A DNA stretch of 64,000 bases from the NCBI RefSeq assembly GCF_000003815.2, contig NC_049981.1:5892949-5956948 (forward strand), written 5' to 3'. The notes under the pieces were generated by a model. That model worked only from the letters and a program-made list of their open reading frames with translations, had not been told where the DNA came from and made no database searches. Position 1 is the stretch's first letter; each line of letters begins with the position of its first letter. This DNA comes from Branchiostoma floridae. Taxonomy: Eukaryota > Chordata > Leptocardii > Amphioxiformes > Branchiostomatidae. Position numbers and translations under genes: made by a program. Shown here in pieces: positions 10,911-25,600 of this stretch.

Positions 10911-13900
10911 GTAAGTGGAAAGTTCTTTTTGCTTGTAAAAATTGCACGGGAAACGTGTTTATTACTTGCTTTCTGGTCGCATATTGTACATGTCGTGGCA
11001 TGTAGGGCAACAAGCTTTCCTAGGCTGTTATCTTTAATCGGACATATTTTATATGTAAAAAGGATCCCTCAAGGAATTATGAATTTCTATCATAAAGGGA
11101 CCCATTCCCCTTGCAATGGACAATCATTGACAAATCATACTTGGTAATCGACGAAATACGGGCTCATAAAAGTCTCATAGAATTACAGATAACTTCAGAA
11201 ATAGCCAAGATATTTGACAGCCGCGATAAATTCCGCTGGTCGGAATTTTTTTTTTTTTAAATTAGACTTTTGGACACTCGAGATAGTATGCTGCTGTGTG
11301 GGGTGAGTTCTTATGACCTGGAATGCTCACGGGTGAGATTATGACACCCTGAACTTGCCTATTTGTACGTTATGGCCAATGCAGATTTCTATTGGTGTTC
11401 ACTGCTCTCCAACAGGCCTTCTTACGGGGTACGGGGATCGTAGAATTCTGAAACAAAACAAAAAAATTGGCCAGAGGAGTACTAGTCGGTCCACGCTTAG
11501 GACATATTATCCCTACGGGTTTCGCGGCCGGTAGCAACTCCTCTGTTAGCAAAACTCCCCTGGCAAATTATGTTTCCTATAATAGCTACTGTTGTCAGTC
11601 TGGAAAAGACTATATTTTACGTGTGTTGTGGTGGGTAGTTGCTTTGATCACAAAGCCAAGATGTAAATGCAGAAACTTTCGCGGTGGTTTAATGTTCGCG
11701 GTTTTTGCGGTGGCTGCTTCATCGCGAATTTAAAAATACCTATAAAGGTCTGCAGTGCATAGTGCTAACGCAAACTTAAAACCAGAGAGAAAAGTCCCTT
11801 TTCACGGTTCCGCGAAATTAAATCCCCGCGAACTTAAATGCATTTACAGTATTCTGACTCCCGCGCGGTGCTCTGATGTTAGGGTTTCAAACACTAAGCC
11901 CAAAAAAATCACCGGGTGTTACCATATTGGCATTGGCTGGCACAGGATATATGCTAGTGTGAGAGACATGTATTACGTGGGTGGAGCTCTATTTAGCGTC
12001 CTAATTATCTTTAAAATGTATAATAATTCGCGCTGGTAGAATGTTGGGTGACCTTTAAGAAGTTACAATCTTTATAATCTGTTGTATATACAAAACACAG
12101 GTCATAATATCAGGTTACCTAAACTATATACACAAAATCTCTCAAGCACAACATGTATGAATGAACAAGTTTTAGCAAGACTAAATCACAACATATAATA
12201 ATAAAAGAAAAATGCTGTTGCTTATGGAAACAGTTACAATCAAGAATTTGTAATAACATGCCATGGAATTGATCATGGAATTTTTCGTATGTAGAAGTTA
12301 CAGTTTACTTTATTCACATATACCTAATGTTGCAAGATGTTGTTATCTGTCTATCTATTTATCTATCAATCAATCAATTTATCTATATCTATCTATATAT
12401 CTATGTAATTCTCTCCAGCTCTGTGTGTGTGTGATTGCGTGGTGAGAGAGAGAGAGAATTACACCTATTTTAAACATAAAGACGACGACATATTGTTTTT
12501 CTTTGCCTTATGACACCAACACAACGAGTGCAACACCTGCTCAAAGCTCATAAGATACCGTTGCAAGGCAACACATAAACAACGGATGGCCTCAATACAC
12601 CGGAACAAAGAACGTTGACGAAAATTTACATACCATGTCATTTTAATGGGATTAATTACACTGCATAATTACGGTGGGCCGAGCCGACGCCTCGGGACAT
12701 ACATAAACGTGTCGGCGAGGTGAATCAAAAGCTAATACAATTATGAATTTCAGACATATAAAAAAAAAAAAATTAAACATACAGTTCTGTCATCAAAGTG
12801 GAATATGGCTCAGTCCCAACAAGTATGTAAGAGACAACTTTTGCAAATTCATTCCCGAGGGCTAGTTGCAAGTGGAAAAAAAAAGATGGTAAACGCCATA
12901 GTTACCGACTCATCTAACGCTGACTCTAGAATATAAATACTTTAATCTTTATCCCTGATGAATAGACAAAAGTTGTGCCAATCGGCCTCAGACTTATGGT
13001 AAGTCGTAGGGCGCTGCCTGTATTGTACTATCGACTAGTACTAGTGGATATCAACTCTCTATGGCCATAGACATAGACGTCTAGCTCCTGGGAGACTATT
13101 CAGCCTATTTTACCACATTTTCATTATTTGAAACGTCAAATCAAAAGACTAGAAAAATCTCATATCCATGCAGTAAATATAAAACACGGTATATGTATAC
13201 GTGTTTCGTACCACCCGGTGTACCTTTGAAATCACAGGTAGGATCCCCTGAAGGCAGATGGGTGACCTTATTATTAATTACCCCCGGGAGCGTTTGGGGT
13301 TCGAGCGATGTGGAATACACCGTGATGTATTTTTTCATACACACCCGAGAAAACAAAGTTTGATGCAAAATGCGGCAGAAGTTGAGAAATTGAATGTCAT
13401 GGAACGAAAAATTTGCAACAACAGCAATTGCAACGACACACTAGCTTTTAATTTATTATACCTTATACAAATGCGTGGGGAGTTCGCTTTTTGGTAATAT
13501 GTAGCATCTACTCATAGGTTTTGAAGGATGCAGCAGTGAATGCTTTACGAGTTTTTTTTTTTTTTTTTTTTTTACATTTTCCTAACAAGAGAGTAGTTAG
13601 TAATAGAAAGAGGGGCCGGTGATAGGTAGTCATGAATACCATAAATGAAACGATAACGGCAAAACCTTTTTTTTTTCAGAATGTGACTCGGTAACCTACG
13701 AGCTATGCCAAGAAGTGCTGTCCAACGGCACGGATATGTGGGGCATGCTGGATAACTTCAGTAATGACACGACTGATGGGAACCAGACCTTTGAAGACAT
13801 GATGGGAGTAATAGAAAGGTGAGAAGATTTCGCTCACAATTGAAAAAAAGCCTCAGACATGTCCTGCAGTTATATAATAAAACACTAGAGTGCGCTCCAA

Positions 13901-16606
13901 TACGCTTTTATAAGGAACAAATTTCCAATCCGTTTTGGCACATGGTCTTGTAGATACTTGACGTCAAAATAGGAATTGGTCAAAATTAGTCAATACCGTC
14001 CCTCGCCAGTCTTGCATTTTGCCTTTTGTCTATCAAGGCCACATAGATGACCTTTATAGATTATTGTAGACATAATATGGTTCGTTCGTTATTATTCTTT
14101 GTTTTGTTTTGTTGATAAAATGCGCTTATTTTGCCACCCTTCCCCTCATTCTTAGAATACATTACTCCACATTTTCTTAATTGTTGTCATCTAGCAAATT
14201 ATTCAAGTATCTTGTTAACCACCTCTATCTAAGCGGTTGCCATGACAACGTGTCCCTCATCATTTGTGCCGCCTGCCTGGACCGCCCGCCCTGCCAGAGC
14301 CTCTGTGATGACGTCATGGCCCAGTGTGACGACATCCTAGAGATATTTAACATCACCAGAGAGTGCGATACTCTACCTGATGAGTTCGAATTCATCGGCG
14401 GCTGCATCTCACGTATGTTACTCGTATGCTCAATCGTTGTTACTTTGCATTAAATGTACATATATTTGCTTGTTTGTATTTAAAAGCATATGACCTGAAT
14501 GGCCTTATAGCAATATAGTGTCAAGCACGCAAGGTGGCGCTCTTAGGTGGCAGCCGCGGTTGTTGCACCCCAAAACAGTCCCTTTCGTACCATTAACTGC
14601 ACCGATGTCCGGGAAAAGTGCAATATATGTGTTACTATAAGTGATCCAATTATCTGTGGATAGTTTAAGACAACTATCTAAGGTAGAGAGGAGAACCGTA
14701 AGAGTAAACGTGGCTGTTACCGAGACTGGCTGCAGTGTGTAGACCAATACGAACAATGGCGTCGTCAAGTTTCCGTCGGTATTCTGTGGATTGCATCCGG
14801 AATCTGAGTCGCGTGGTCCCCAGGATTGATCCGCTGAAATCTTGTATACGCCTTAGCGAAATCTTCAAGAGAAGCAGACCAAGGGGGACAAAAGATGGGG
14901 AACACATTTTACGTAAGATTTCCAAAGTCTTGCGCCATCGTCCCTCCCCATGCCAACAGTCGGATACAAGTACTTCCTTTATATGCAAATCACGCGCCAT
15001 CGCTACCTGTCCAGCGTCAAAACAATTAGACACGACGATCCATCATTGGCTGCGGTAAGTGACGATAACCGTACTAATCCATTCCCTATGCCAAAAATCA
15101 TGTTGACCAATCTAATGTCTCTAGTAAACGACTTATTAGATGAATTTCAGGCTGTCTTGTTGAGCAACAACATAGACATTGTGGTTGTATCCGAGTCGTG
15201 GTTTACCCTTTCCGCGCCCGACCAACTTCAGTCCATCGACGGCTACGCCACCTACTCGACCCTTCGGCACAAAAATATTGTGGCGTCACCCTCAAAAGCG
15301 TACACTGGACCCTCGGAATCTTTGATTAGATATGCCATTTTACCTAGCTTTGCCTGCAAGCAAAAATTGCACCTCAAAATGTACGAAATAGTGATTCAGA
15401 GAGTAAACACTTTCTGTCGAGTGTTGCCAGCCTTCCAGAATTTAGCGTAAACCGTTGCCAAACGTTCTCAATTTAGCGTAAAACTTTGCCGACCTTCGTA
15501 AATTTGACACAAAGCGTTGTGACCGTCCCGAATTTAGGGCATAGCGTTGTCAGGACCCCCCATGCAGACCCTCCTCTAAGTGTCGCACCACTCGTCGTGT
15601 AGCACTCTACTTCTAGGACATCATTCCCTCTAGCACCATCCCTGAAGTCACAGTCTCACACAATCTCGAATGTTTGTGGGTCAAAGTACGTCCATATCGC
15701 CTACCACGCCACATCTCAGCCATCGCCCTACGCTGCATCCTCCGCAGTCTCCGCATGGAGAAGACCTTGTCGAGCACCTCATCGCAACCTCGGACTATCT
15801 ACGCACAACGCATCCGAATATTGGCCTGGTGTTCCTCGGCGATGTTAACAATTTAAACATCCGAGACATTTCGTGTATTTTGAAACAAACCTTGTCATAA
15901 ACCTTGTTATGGCTGATACAAGACGGAGGTTGCCCAGGCCTTTTCCCGGGTGATTTGTGGTGAATGGCCTACTCCAGACGAAAAGGTTTGAACGATTGCA
16001 CGCCGAGGCATGCCCTTACTCTTTGTCGAAGTGTATAGTGGGGTCTTTAACATGCGGTAGGTGTTGTTGCCCTAAAATATAGAACACAAAACCTCCTTTT
16101 AACGCCGTATCCGAGGAACGTTCCTGGCAGAAGTTAGCAGGTACTCATTTCTCCTGAGTGAAGTAATAAAAGTCGTGTGGAGTGCCTCTCCCATGGTTAG
16201 AATATCGATAATCGAAACCTGGAACTTTCGGGCCTGAGCCAACCTTTTACTTCTTACGGTATGTACGCTCAGGAAAACAAACATCTCTAAAATTCTGATA
16301 CCTTCCCTTAAAGGTGGAGTGTGTCCAGAAGGAGAGGTAGAGTGCTGGAGCCCTTTGTGGAACGGGACGGAGGTGCAGTGTGTGAACGCCAGCCTAGCAT
16401 GTGATGGAGACTGGGACTGTCCTTTCGGTGAAGACGAGGATCATTGTGGTAACCTTTCCTTTATTATGTTTCTAAAGGGAAAATACTACAGTCATTAGCA
16501 TGAAAAGTCCGTCACTTCTGTTGGAGATAGGTCAGATAGGTTAAAGAAACGGAGATTGATTAGGTCAATCAATCTATTTCACTACCCCTTATTTGTCTGC
16601 ACATGT

Positions 16607-16639
<33 letters not shown>

Positions 16640-19600
16640 CAGAAACACACACAGAAACACACACACACACACACTCATATAGAGATAGATTGAAAGAGGT
16701 TTATATAGATAGATATAGTTACATATTCCAAAGCATGAGCATAGTGGGTGAATAGGAAAGGAATAAATAAGCTTAGTAATGTGAAAGCCATGAGTTCTTT
16801 ATCAATTTTTTATGACAGAGCCAAATGGATTATGGACCTCAAACACTTGTGCTTATGTTATTTTCAGATGGTCGGTGTACCGCCTGGCAGTTCCAGTGTG
16901 ACCTGGACTTTCGGGGCATGATGAACAGTGCCGGATCCGGAAACAGTTCGACCCCGGAGTGCGTTGACCCCTGGCAAGTCTGTGACGGTTTCCACGACTG
17001 TTCCTCGGGAGAGGACGAGATGGATTGTGGTATGATGATTATCCATAACGAGTCTCTCATTCTATTACAACACAATCGCTTAAACCGGACAAAAAGGGAT
17101 ATTTACTTCGGGACGTTTCGAGTGACATCGATCACTCGATCATTAGTCTTCTTCAGCATCACTAGAACTGGCAGAGCTAAATTGATACAAGTACAGCTAA
17201 CTAGACAAACTGGTGGAACTATTATGCAGAAGTCACTTCATAAACCTATCCATAGTCTCATCGAATGGGTTTAACCCTATTCAGACCGGGGGGGGGGCTT
17301 TTGAGGCCCGCGGCAACTTCGATGTCCTATAACGCCAGAACGGCTTACGCTAGAGCCACCAAATTTGGTGAGTTTTCCTAAAATATTGTTGGCAAAAAAA
17401 TTACGAAGTTTGAAAAATTTTCCATTTCTTCGTGTTGCCATGGCAACCGTTTGTTGACAGGCTGTTTTGCCAAAAATTACTATTTTTGGTTCTAACAATG
17501 TATTTTTCATATTTATTTGTTATATTACTGCTATTTTGTAGCATAAATAAAATCTTATATTATTTAGCATATCTTTCATAATTATATATGCATAAATTAT
17601 GCTAATTTGATGACGTCATCAGCCCAAAATCCAAGATGGCGGACCGTATGGCAAGATCAAGAATAACAAGCTAATTATCCCTCAGAATTTGTAACTACCT
17701 GGTATTTTTTCATCAAAAACCATCTAAATGAATGAAATTAGTCTATTTCCATTGCCCTTTGTGATTATTTGTTGCAAAAAAAGGATTTTTAAAAATTCAA
17801 GGTGGTGGATATAATATGGCGGAGCCCAACTCGTATCTTAGATGTGCATGACGTCATTTTGTGACGTCATTTTGACGTTATCGATGTTGCTATTGGCAAC
17901 ACAAGTCGTAATAAACATTATTATTCTGTTATCTGCACTTGTTGTTACATTTTTTTAGCATAACTTGAAGTTTTCTGAGAAAAACCCTTTTTTCATGGGT
18001 CCGGCCAATATAATCAAATTGATGACGTCATAATTACGTCATCTTACGTCAACGTAACGTCAAACGTCAAATACTTGTCAGATATTATGTCGATATTATG
18101 TCCTGAAAATTTGGTGGCCTTACGGCACGTCGTTTTAGAGTTATAGGACTTAGAAATGGAGGGCCTCAAAAGCCCCCCCCCGGTCCAGGGATGACCAAAA
18201 AAGCCCGGTCTGAATAGGGTTAAACAGGCGAATTCGAGTTGGAATACTCTTTGCGGAAGCCCGACTCAGCGGGTTCGTGGTTTGATCTAAGCATGTGTGA
18301 GGTCAAGCATATGACTTGTAACAGTTCTTGACTAGACCATGCTTGATACGTTTTCTGTATGTTTAGGTACTAGGCTACTAGGTGGCCATAAAATTTGTTA
18401 CACTTCGTAAGCGCAGTGCAAACCATGGACCGACTTATGCCATGAAACTATGAAAGATGACCACTTATTTTACCTTGTACTATTTCTTTCGCCACACAGG
18501 TGAACGCTGTTCCCCCGGAGAGATAGAATGTTGGAGCCCCGGCGGAAACGTGTCCTGTCTGTTCAACGAGTTCGTCTGTGACGGCATCAAGGATTGCTTC
18601 ATGGGGGAGGACGAAGCTAACTGTACAAACGGTATGTTTCTGTATAACCATTCAGTTTTTGCGTAACATACCAGATTCATAGGCACGCTGTTGTATCCCT
18701 GACGTTCTTCTAACACAGAAATGCTTCTGGAATGGGGGGTATCCTTTGTAACCGCTTTGCGTGTATGAAAGCTTTGCTATGTTTGACAGTCTGCATTTTG
18801 GCTAAAGCTTTTTTTTTTCAAATATGAAAAAAGATAACCCCGGATCCTACATACCTTTCCCAGGTTTTCAGGACTGAAACAGGAAAGATAACTTATTTTT
18901 TTGCTAGGCATTTTTACATCATTATTTGTGTGTTTTTACAGGAAACTGCACTGAAGGAGAGATCGAATGTTGGAGCTGGGACGGAAACTCGACCTGCGTG
19001 AACGCCAGTCAGGCATGTGACGGCAACTGGGACTGTCCCTTCGGCGAAGACGAAGATTTTTGCGGTACAGTCAATATTTATATCGCATACATCACAGATA
19101 TGTATAGAATCCTTTGGAGACCCCAAAACTTATGCGGGAGGGAGGGTAAAAAAATCAGCAAAAATGCTAAACCACAAGACTGCAAATTACGAATTGAAAG
19201 TTTTCTGGTCCTATGCTTTTGTTGTCAATAATATCGTACTTCACGTTCCCCCCAACTGCCTACCCCGTGCCCCTATGTCGAAATGTGACGTTAGCTTTAC
19301 TCTTCTTTTTTCTCGATCAAAGACGGCCAGTGCTCGTCCTGGGGGTTCAAATGTTCCATATAAGATTAGCAGTCATACCACATACGGATACATGTACATA
19401 TTCATATTATGTCAATAAACATCATACTGATTCCGTGAAATTATTTTCAATATTAATTAGGCACCCAGGTTTCTCCTACCGTTGAAATGGAAACAGCCAC
19501 ATATACTTCGGCTGTCTCTCCGGAACGATCGTCTGTCACTCCGGAACAAACGTCCTCTACTCCTGAGCAAACGTCGTCTTCTTCAGAGCAAACGTCTGCC

Positions 19601-22600
19601 ACCCCGGAACAATCATCTGCTACTCCGGAGCAATCATCCACTACTCCGTACCAAACGTCTGCTACCCCGGAACAATCATATGCTACTCCGGAGCAATTAT
19701 CTACTACTCCGTACCAAACGACTGCTACTCCGGAGGAAACGACGGGTACTCCCGGACCTTCGGGACAACCACCTGGTGGTCCAAAACCTTCGGGACAACC
19801 CCCTGTTAGTCCAAGACCTTCGGGACGCCCGCCGTTAGGAAATCGCTGCGGTCCGGGTGAGCTGCCCTGTCGAACCGTGGGGATGAACGTGACATGTGTT
19901 AACGCTAGTCTGGCATGTGACGGGTTTTGGGACTGTCCTCTTGGAGACGATGAAAAACGATGTGGTAAGTATTGTTCTAAACTTTACATAACTAACCCAT
20001 TGAAGAAATTTAGACTGCGTCAGCCTTGTTGAAGGGATAAACCATTCTACTTCTTAGTCAGGAAGCTTTCCACACTTCACTCGGGTTCAAATGAGTATCA
20101 AGCTTTGGCTAGGGTCGTCCTTCCGATAGAACGTAAATGGAGGTCCCGTGTTTGGGGAGAGCCACACCCCATGCACGTTGAAGAAAATGCGATGGTGCGG
20201 TATGCGATGGTATAAATTCTGCTGTCTGGAGTTAGTGTTTCACTTCAAATGGAGGCCTAGCGTGCTTTCATACCGTATCAGCCATACGGTGATTTACATC
20301 ATTTCCCCGAACGGGAGACTTGGCGCATCCCCGTCGCGTATTCGGCTGGAAGAAAGTGCATGCCTACCCGTTAGGGGCGGTATGATACACCTGTAATACA
20401 ACGTATGACAATACTGACTTATTAATTACTCATTTTTGCATTTCAACTGTTTTTTTTTCTGATTCTAGGAAGACGCTGTGGCCCAGGTGAGATCGCCTGC
20501 CGGGATTGGTCGTGGAATTTGACCTGTGTCAACGCCAGTCTCGCTTGTGACGGGAACTGGGACTGCCCTTTTAGAGAAGATGAAGAAGGGTGTGGTAAGT
20601 ATTCTTCTAAATTTTATATAAGTAATCCTTTGAGAATTCAGGAACTCCGTCAGCCTTGTTAACGCATCATCATACGCAGGGACATCCAACGGCATCCACC
20701 TGTCCGGATGTTCCCTGCTCTTTCCACCATCACTCTTAGTTCCTGTGGTCGTCGCCACAATACAGTTGTCAGCCAATCAGAGAATAGGCCTTTCAGTTTT
20801 CAAAAGGGATCTCACATATGTAAGGGTAAGGCCATTAATATTTGTAAGCAGGGCGGTGAAGAACTAAGGGTGACCGTCAAGACAGCAGGGTACGGTACAT
20901 CCAGACACGAGGTTTCGCCGTTGTATGTCCCTGCGTACTAGGATGATGTGTTTACTGATGAACCATTTTACTTCTTACCCACAAAGCGTTTTTTTTATCA
21001 ACATGGAGCGAGAAAATGGTACTTTTAAAGGAGTTGAACTCTAACTATTTTCCCGTAATTTCGTTTTAAGGAGATCGCTGTACCCTGGATGAGATCGCAT
21101 GCTGGGATTGGTCGGGAAATATGACCTGTGTCAACAACAGTCTCGCTTGCGACGGGAATTGGGACTGTCCTTTTGGAGAGGATGAAGAACGATGCGGTAA
21201 GTACTTTTCTAAATCAGACGTAACCCTTCGAAGACAGTAGGTACTCTTTTAGACTTGTTCACAAGATGGACATTACTACTTTTTAGGCTTAGGTCCCATT
21301 TCGAAACGGGGCGGGGCCGGGATGTTTGCGGAAACGAAAAAATACGAGTGTTTACCAAGAAATATACACACATTATGCTCATGGCTGTTTTCCGTGTGTA
21401 TTATTACCGTTTTTTTAATAGTTTTTTCTCGTCTCCGAATTTCGAACGCTACTCGGCCGGCCCCCGCGTTTGGAATTGGGACCCAAGTCATGAATCATTT
21501 GTTTACCTGCATTCTTGAGAAAGATAATATATATGTAAATTTAATTCAATATCTGAATACCCCGAATGATTTTTCGTGTGATGTCTATTCTTTAGGAGAT
21601 CGCTGTAGCCCTGGTGATATCGCATGCCGGGATTGGTTTGGAAATGTGACATGTATCAGCAACAGTCTTGCTTGTGACGGAAATTGGGACTGTTCTTTCG
21701 GTGAAGACGAGATGAACTGTCACGGTGGTAAGAGCACCTGTCAAACAGTCCCCTTTTTACCGGTACATGACCGTCTTTTGTTTATTGTTGCACCGGTCAA
21801 GGTAAACCTTGGACAGAATAGAAAATGATACCGGCAGGCGTTTTTGGGCTTACTGGTCCAATAAATAACTATAGCAAAACAGGAGAGTTGATTGCCATTC
21901 TTACCAAGTTTATTATCATTCATAGTTCCTAGACGATTCTGTTGTGGCACCCACCCCTAGTGGTTTCCTTAGTGTGTCTTTGCCGTATAAGACTTTGCTT
22001 CAAATCAACAATGTTTGTATGAAGTATTTTGCTTGAAAATGATTTTTGCACGTTTAACCCTCAAACCACCGTAGCTTTTTTGTGACGTAGATTACCGTAT
22101 GGGGTCAAAACTGACCCCAAAACATTTTGTACAAAAACAGTTTTTTGTGTGACTCTTTTTGTGATTTGTATATATATTTAGTTTCATTAATCTATGTGGA
22201 ACAGTCTGACATGATTAGGTGAGAATATTTCTATCTCATTATCATAATTTATGCAAAAGATCATGAGGACCACATTTTGCACCAATGCTATTAAGACCGG
22301 GAAGGAGGTTTTTGATGCCAACTTCAATGCCGTATAGTCACTGAATGGCTCATGCTAGGGCCACCAAACTTGGTAACTTTTTAGAAAATGTTGAAGGCAA
22401 AAATTTTCAGTGAACAAAGTATGTTAATCATTTTTCATGTTGCCCTGGCAACGAAATTCTGACAGACATGTTTATTACTAATTATTATTATTATTAAGTT
22501 TTCTAATTTTGCATTATACATTTAAGTTTTAAGGTTTTCTTAGCAGATATCAGTTGTTTATCACATCTTATGAAATTCAACGTAAATTTCATAACTCAAT

Positions 22601-25600
22601 ATTCATAATTTATGCTAATTTAATGATGTCATCAGGCAAAATCCAAGATGGCGGCCGAGATTACCTAAATGACGTCATAATGTCGTCATATAACATGATA
22701 TTGGCACAAAAGCTGTTACAACAATTTTGGCTCACATGTACATCATTCTCTGAAAATTTCGTGATCCTACGATAAGTAGTCCAGGTGTGGGTCGCAAAAG
22801 TTTGTTTAAAAAAATGCTGGGGTCAGTTTTGACCCCACTGGACCATACATAATTTTTCTAAGATAACTTAATCAATAATGAGCCAATCTCGTTAAAAACG
22901 TATAAGAAGTTATAGGACATATATACAAACAAACTCATGGGAGGAAATTTGTTTTCGTCGACAAATGCCTTGATGGCACACATCGATATACGCCTGGGGT
23001 CAGTTTTGACCCCATACGGTGGTTTGAGGGTTAAGGAATCGACAATAGACTTGATTGGAATTAGTCACTTAAGATTTATCTCTAGATCTGAAATCTTCCT
23101 CTCTACAGTTTTCTTCAGCAAAGCCATTTTATTGATAAGCATGTCAGAATAATGTGTACATTTTGAGAGCATTTCAGCATGATGAGTACATGTTGTCTAT
23201 TGCTAAGCTATTTCAATCCTATATCTTAAATTTTATTCAAAAGGCAATGCAGGTTGTGAAGATTGGGAGTTTCGTTGTGGCCGAAATGTTCCGTCAATGA
23301 TGAGAAACCGCAGTAGGAGTGACATGAGAAACATCTCTGAAAGTGTGTGCGTGCACAGCATGTACGTCTGCGACGGACATTGGGATTGTCCTATGGGGGA
23401 CGACGAAGCGCGTTGCGGTAAGGCTTTTGTCCTTTGCTTAAATTACGGTGGTATCTCACCGCACCTGGGGCAACGGTGCGTCACTCAACGAATTTCAGAG
23501 ATAAAGAACACATTGTTGTACTTTAAGTCATGTTACTTTGACGTATTCAACAAAATCTAAATTATAAAACAATCAGCGAAAACATCACAACAATGGTTTC
23601 ATCCAGTTATAGACTAAGATTGAATGTAAGTATTGTGTACCTGTGTGCCTTATCTTTATAATTGTATACAAAGGGTTGATCCCAGTAAGTTGCAAAATGA
23701 GAACACAACAGATATATAAAGTTCTACCGTAACGTAAAACGTTACTAGGGTTTGCTGAATCTGCAGACTGCTTTCTTATTTTACAGGTTGCGAGGTATGG
23801 GAGTTCAGATGTGGAAGAAACATGTCTTCTTCCATGAGAAACCAGACTGGTGGTGGGATTAGGAACAGCTCTGCCCCAGTGTGTGTACAGTACATGCACG
23901 TCTGCGATGGGCACAGGGACTGCCCTATGGGAGAGGACGAGGAATATTGTGGTAAAACTTTCGTTATTATATACAAGAATAGGTTGTTGACTTGGGGCAT
24001 ATAAAATGGCCTTAAGGTTGTCAAACTAAATGTAATCTATGTTGTAAGAAGTATGAGTATACATAGGAACGGTTGTCCTGTGTTCATGCATATTTGGAAA
24101 GAAGCATTTTTAAGCATTTTTTTTTCATTAAGCAGTGCTAGTCTGGCGTCGTGTGTGGCGTATATAACTGGTCGAATGTTGGGAACTTCGTTCGCAAGCT
24201 CACATCTGTAGTACAGGGAACCCCTTTGTTCTTTACCTGCCATGCCAACCAGTATTGCAAATTGGGAAATACATTTTACATGACTATCCCTGACGGTAGA
24301 GTGACGCCCACCGAGCCTCTTCGGCTAATCTGTGTATAGCAAACAAAAAAACTGGAATCTAATGTGCCAGTGCCAATATGTACGTTTTAGTATTTGCCAC
24401 TAAGAACCGTATTTCTTATTGCTTGTCTTGATTCTATATGATGTAACCTAGTAAGCTAGTAGCCCCTACCAGACTCCATAGTCCACTGGAAAAACCATAG
24501 ATATATGGAACAAATAGAGGAGTCAGGAGTCAGAGAAGTACAGCCGGTATATAAAGAATACAATACGGTGTATACGAGGGGGATACGGAATACACCGTGT
24601 TGTATTTTATTTATGTCATAACCACCTGAGAAAACCCCTGTTTCGATGCGAAATGCGCCAGAAGTTGACCTAATTCGGTGCCCTCGAACAAAAAGTGTTG
24701 CAACAGTAATGTCCGAATCAGGAATTCAAACTTTCAATGGCGCCGCACTCGGCCCGCTGTTCCCTAAGGTCCCCATTCCACTTGACGGCGCTTTGACGGC
24801 GCTCTCACGGCGATGGCAAATTTGCCCCATCGCCGTGAAAGCGCCGCGATGGCAGAAAAAGCTGCTCTAGTGGAATCTTTACTGCGACGCCAGCGCGCTC
24901 TCAGCGCGACGGACAACTTAAAAGTCAGCAACTTTTATGGGCTGCCAAAGACTTAAAAGATTACTCAACGAATTTCATAGATAAAGAACGAAATTTCTTA
25001 CGTTTTGTGTATTTTATTGTCTACTAACTCATACCTTTACGTCTTATGCAGTTTTAAATTATAAAATGAAGGCTGTTAACAAATCCCATTTTGCTCACTG
25101 TACAGGGCTCAGCGTGAGTCTAAGATAACCCATACGTTTGATTTGCTGGCTTTAAAAAAATTAAATTTGCCATGTAACTTATTCAAAATGAATATCATTA
25201 TCATGCCACGTTATTATGGTAAATTATAAGATAGTGAAACGATTTGATGTATTGAAAATAAGTCTTCCATAATCTCAATCTACAGGTTAAGAACATGAAA
25301 ACTAAAATGTTATTATGTTGACATTTAAAAAATAAGTCAAGACATAATAATAGTGTTCTTGATTATTCCATCTCAGTTTATTCATTGTACATCATTTGTC
25401 CTTTTTTAAAACATTTCTCCTATTTCTTTTTCGCCAATTTATGTTATATCTAATCTGGAGAAATCATGTGATACAAAACGCTGAATAAAAGCATTGTATG
25501 ATTGTGTAGTTATCCAATTTGTATTACCCATGATTTTAATTAGGAAGTGATTCATGACACAAAAGTAAGATTTGACAAAGAAATTCATCAAAATATACTT

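Noticed and set aside
12344-12412. CRISPR-like or other spaced repeat array
   Set aside because: A simple TATC/AATC microsatellite without spacers; the genome is eukaryotic.
17030-17274. Extension of LDLa exon 5 to the stop at 17272
   Set aside because: A phase-correct GTATGA donor follows the last LDLa cysteine codon at 17029, and the downstream residues show no domain and enter a Penelope-like repeat.
24646-24870. Small gene between MULE-like repeat and GC-rich transposon
   Set aside because: The frame crosses two unrelated repeats and has no domain.
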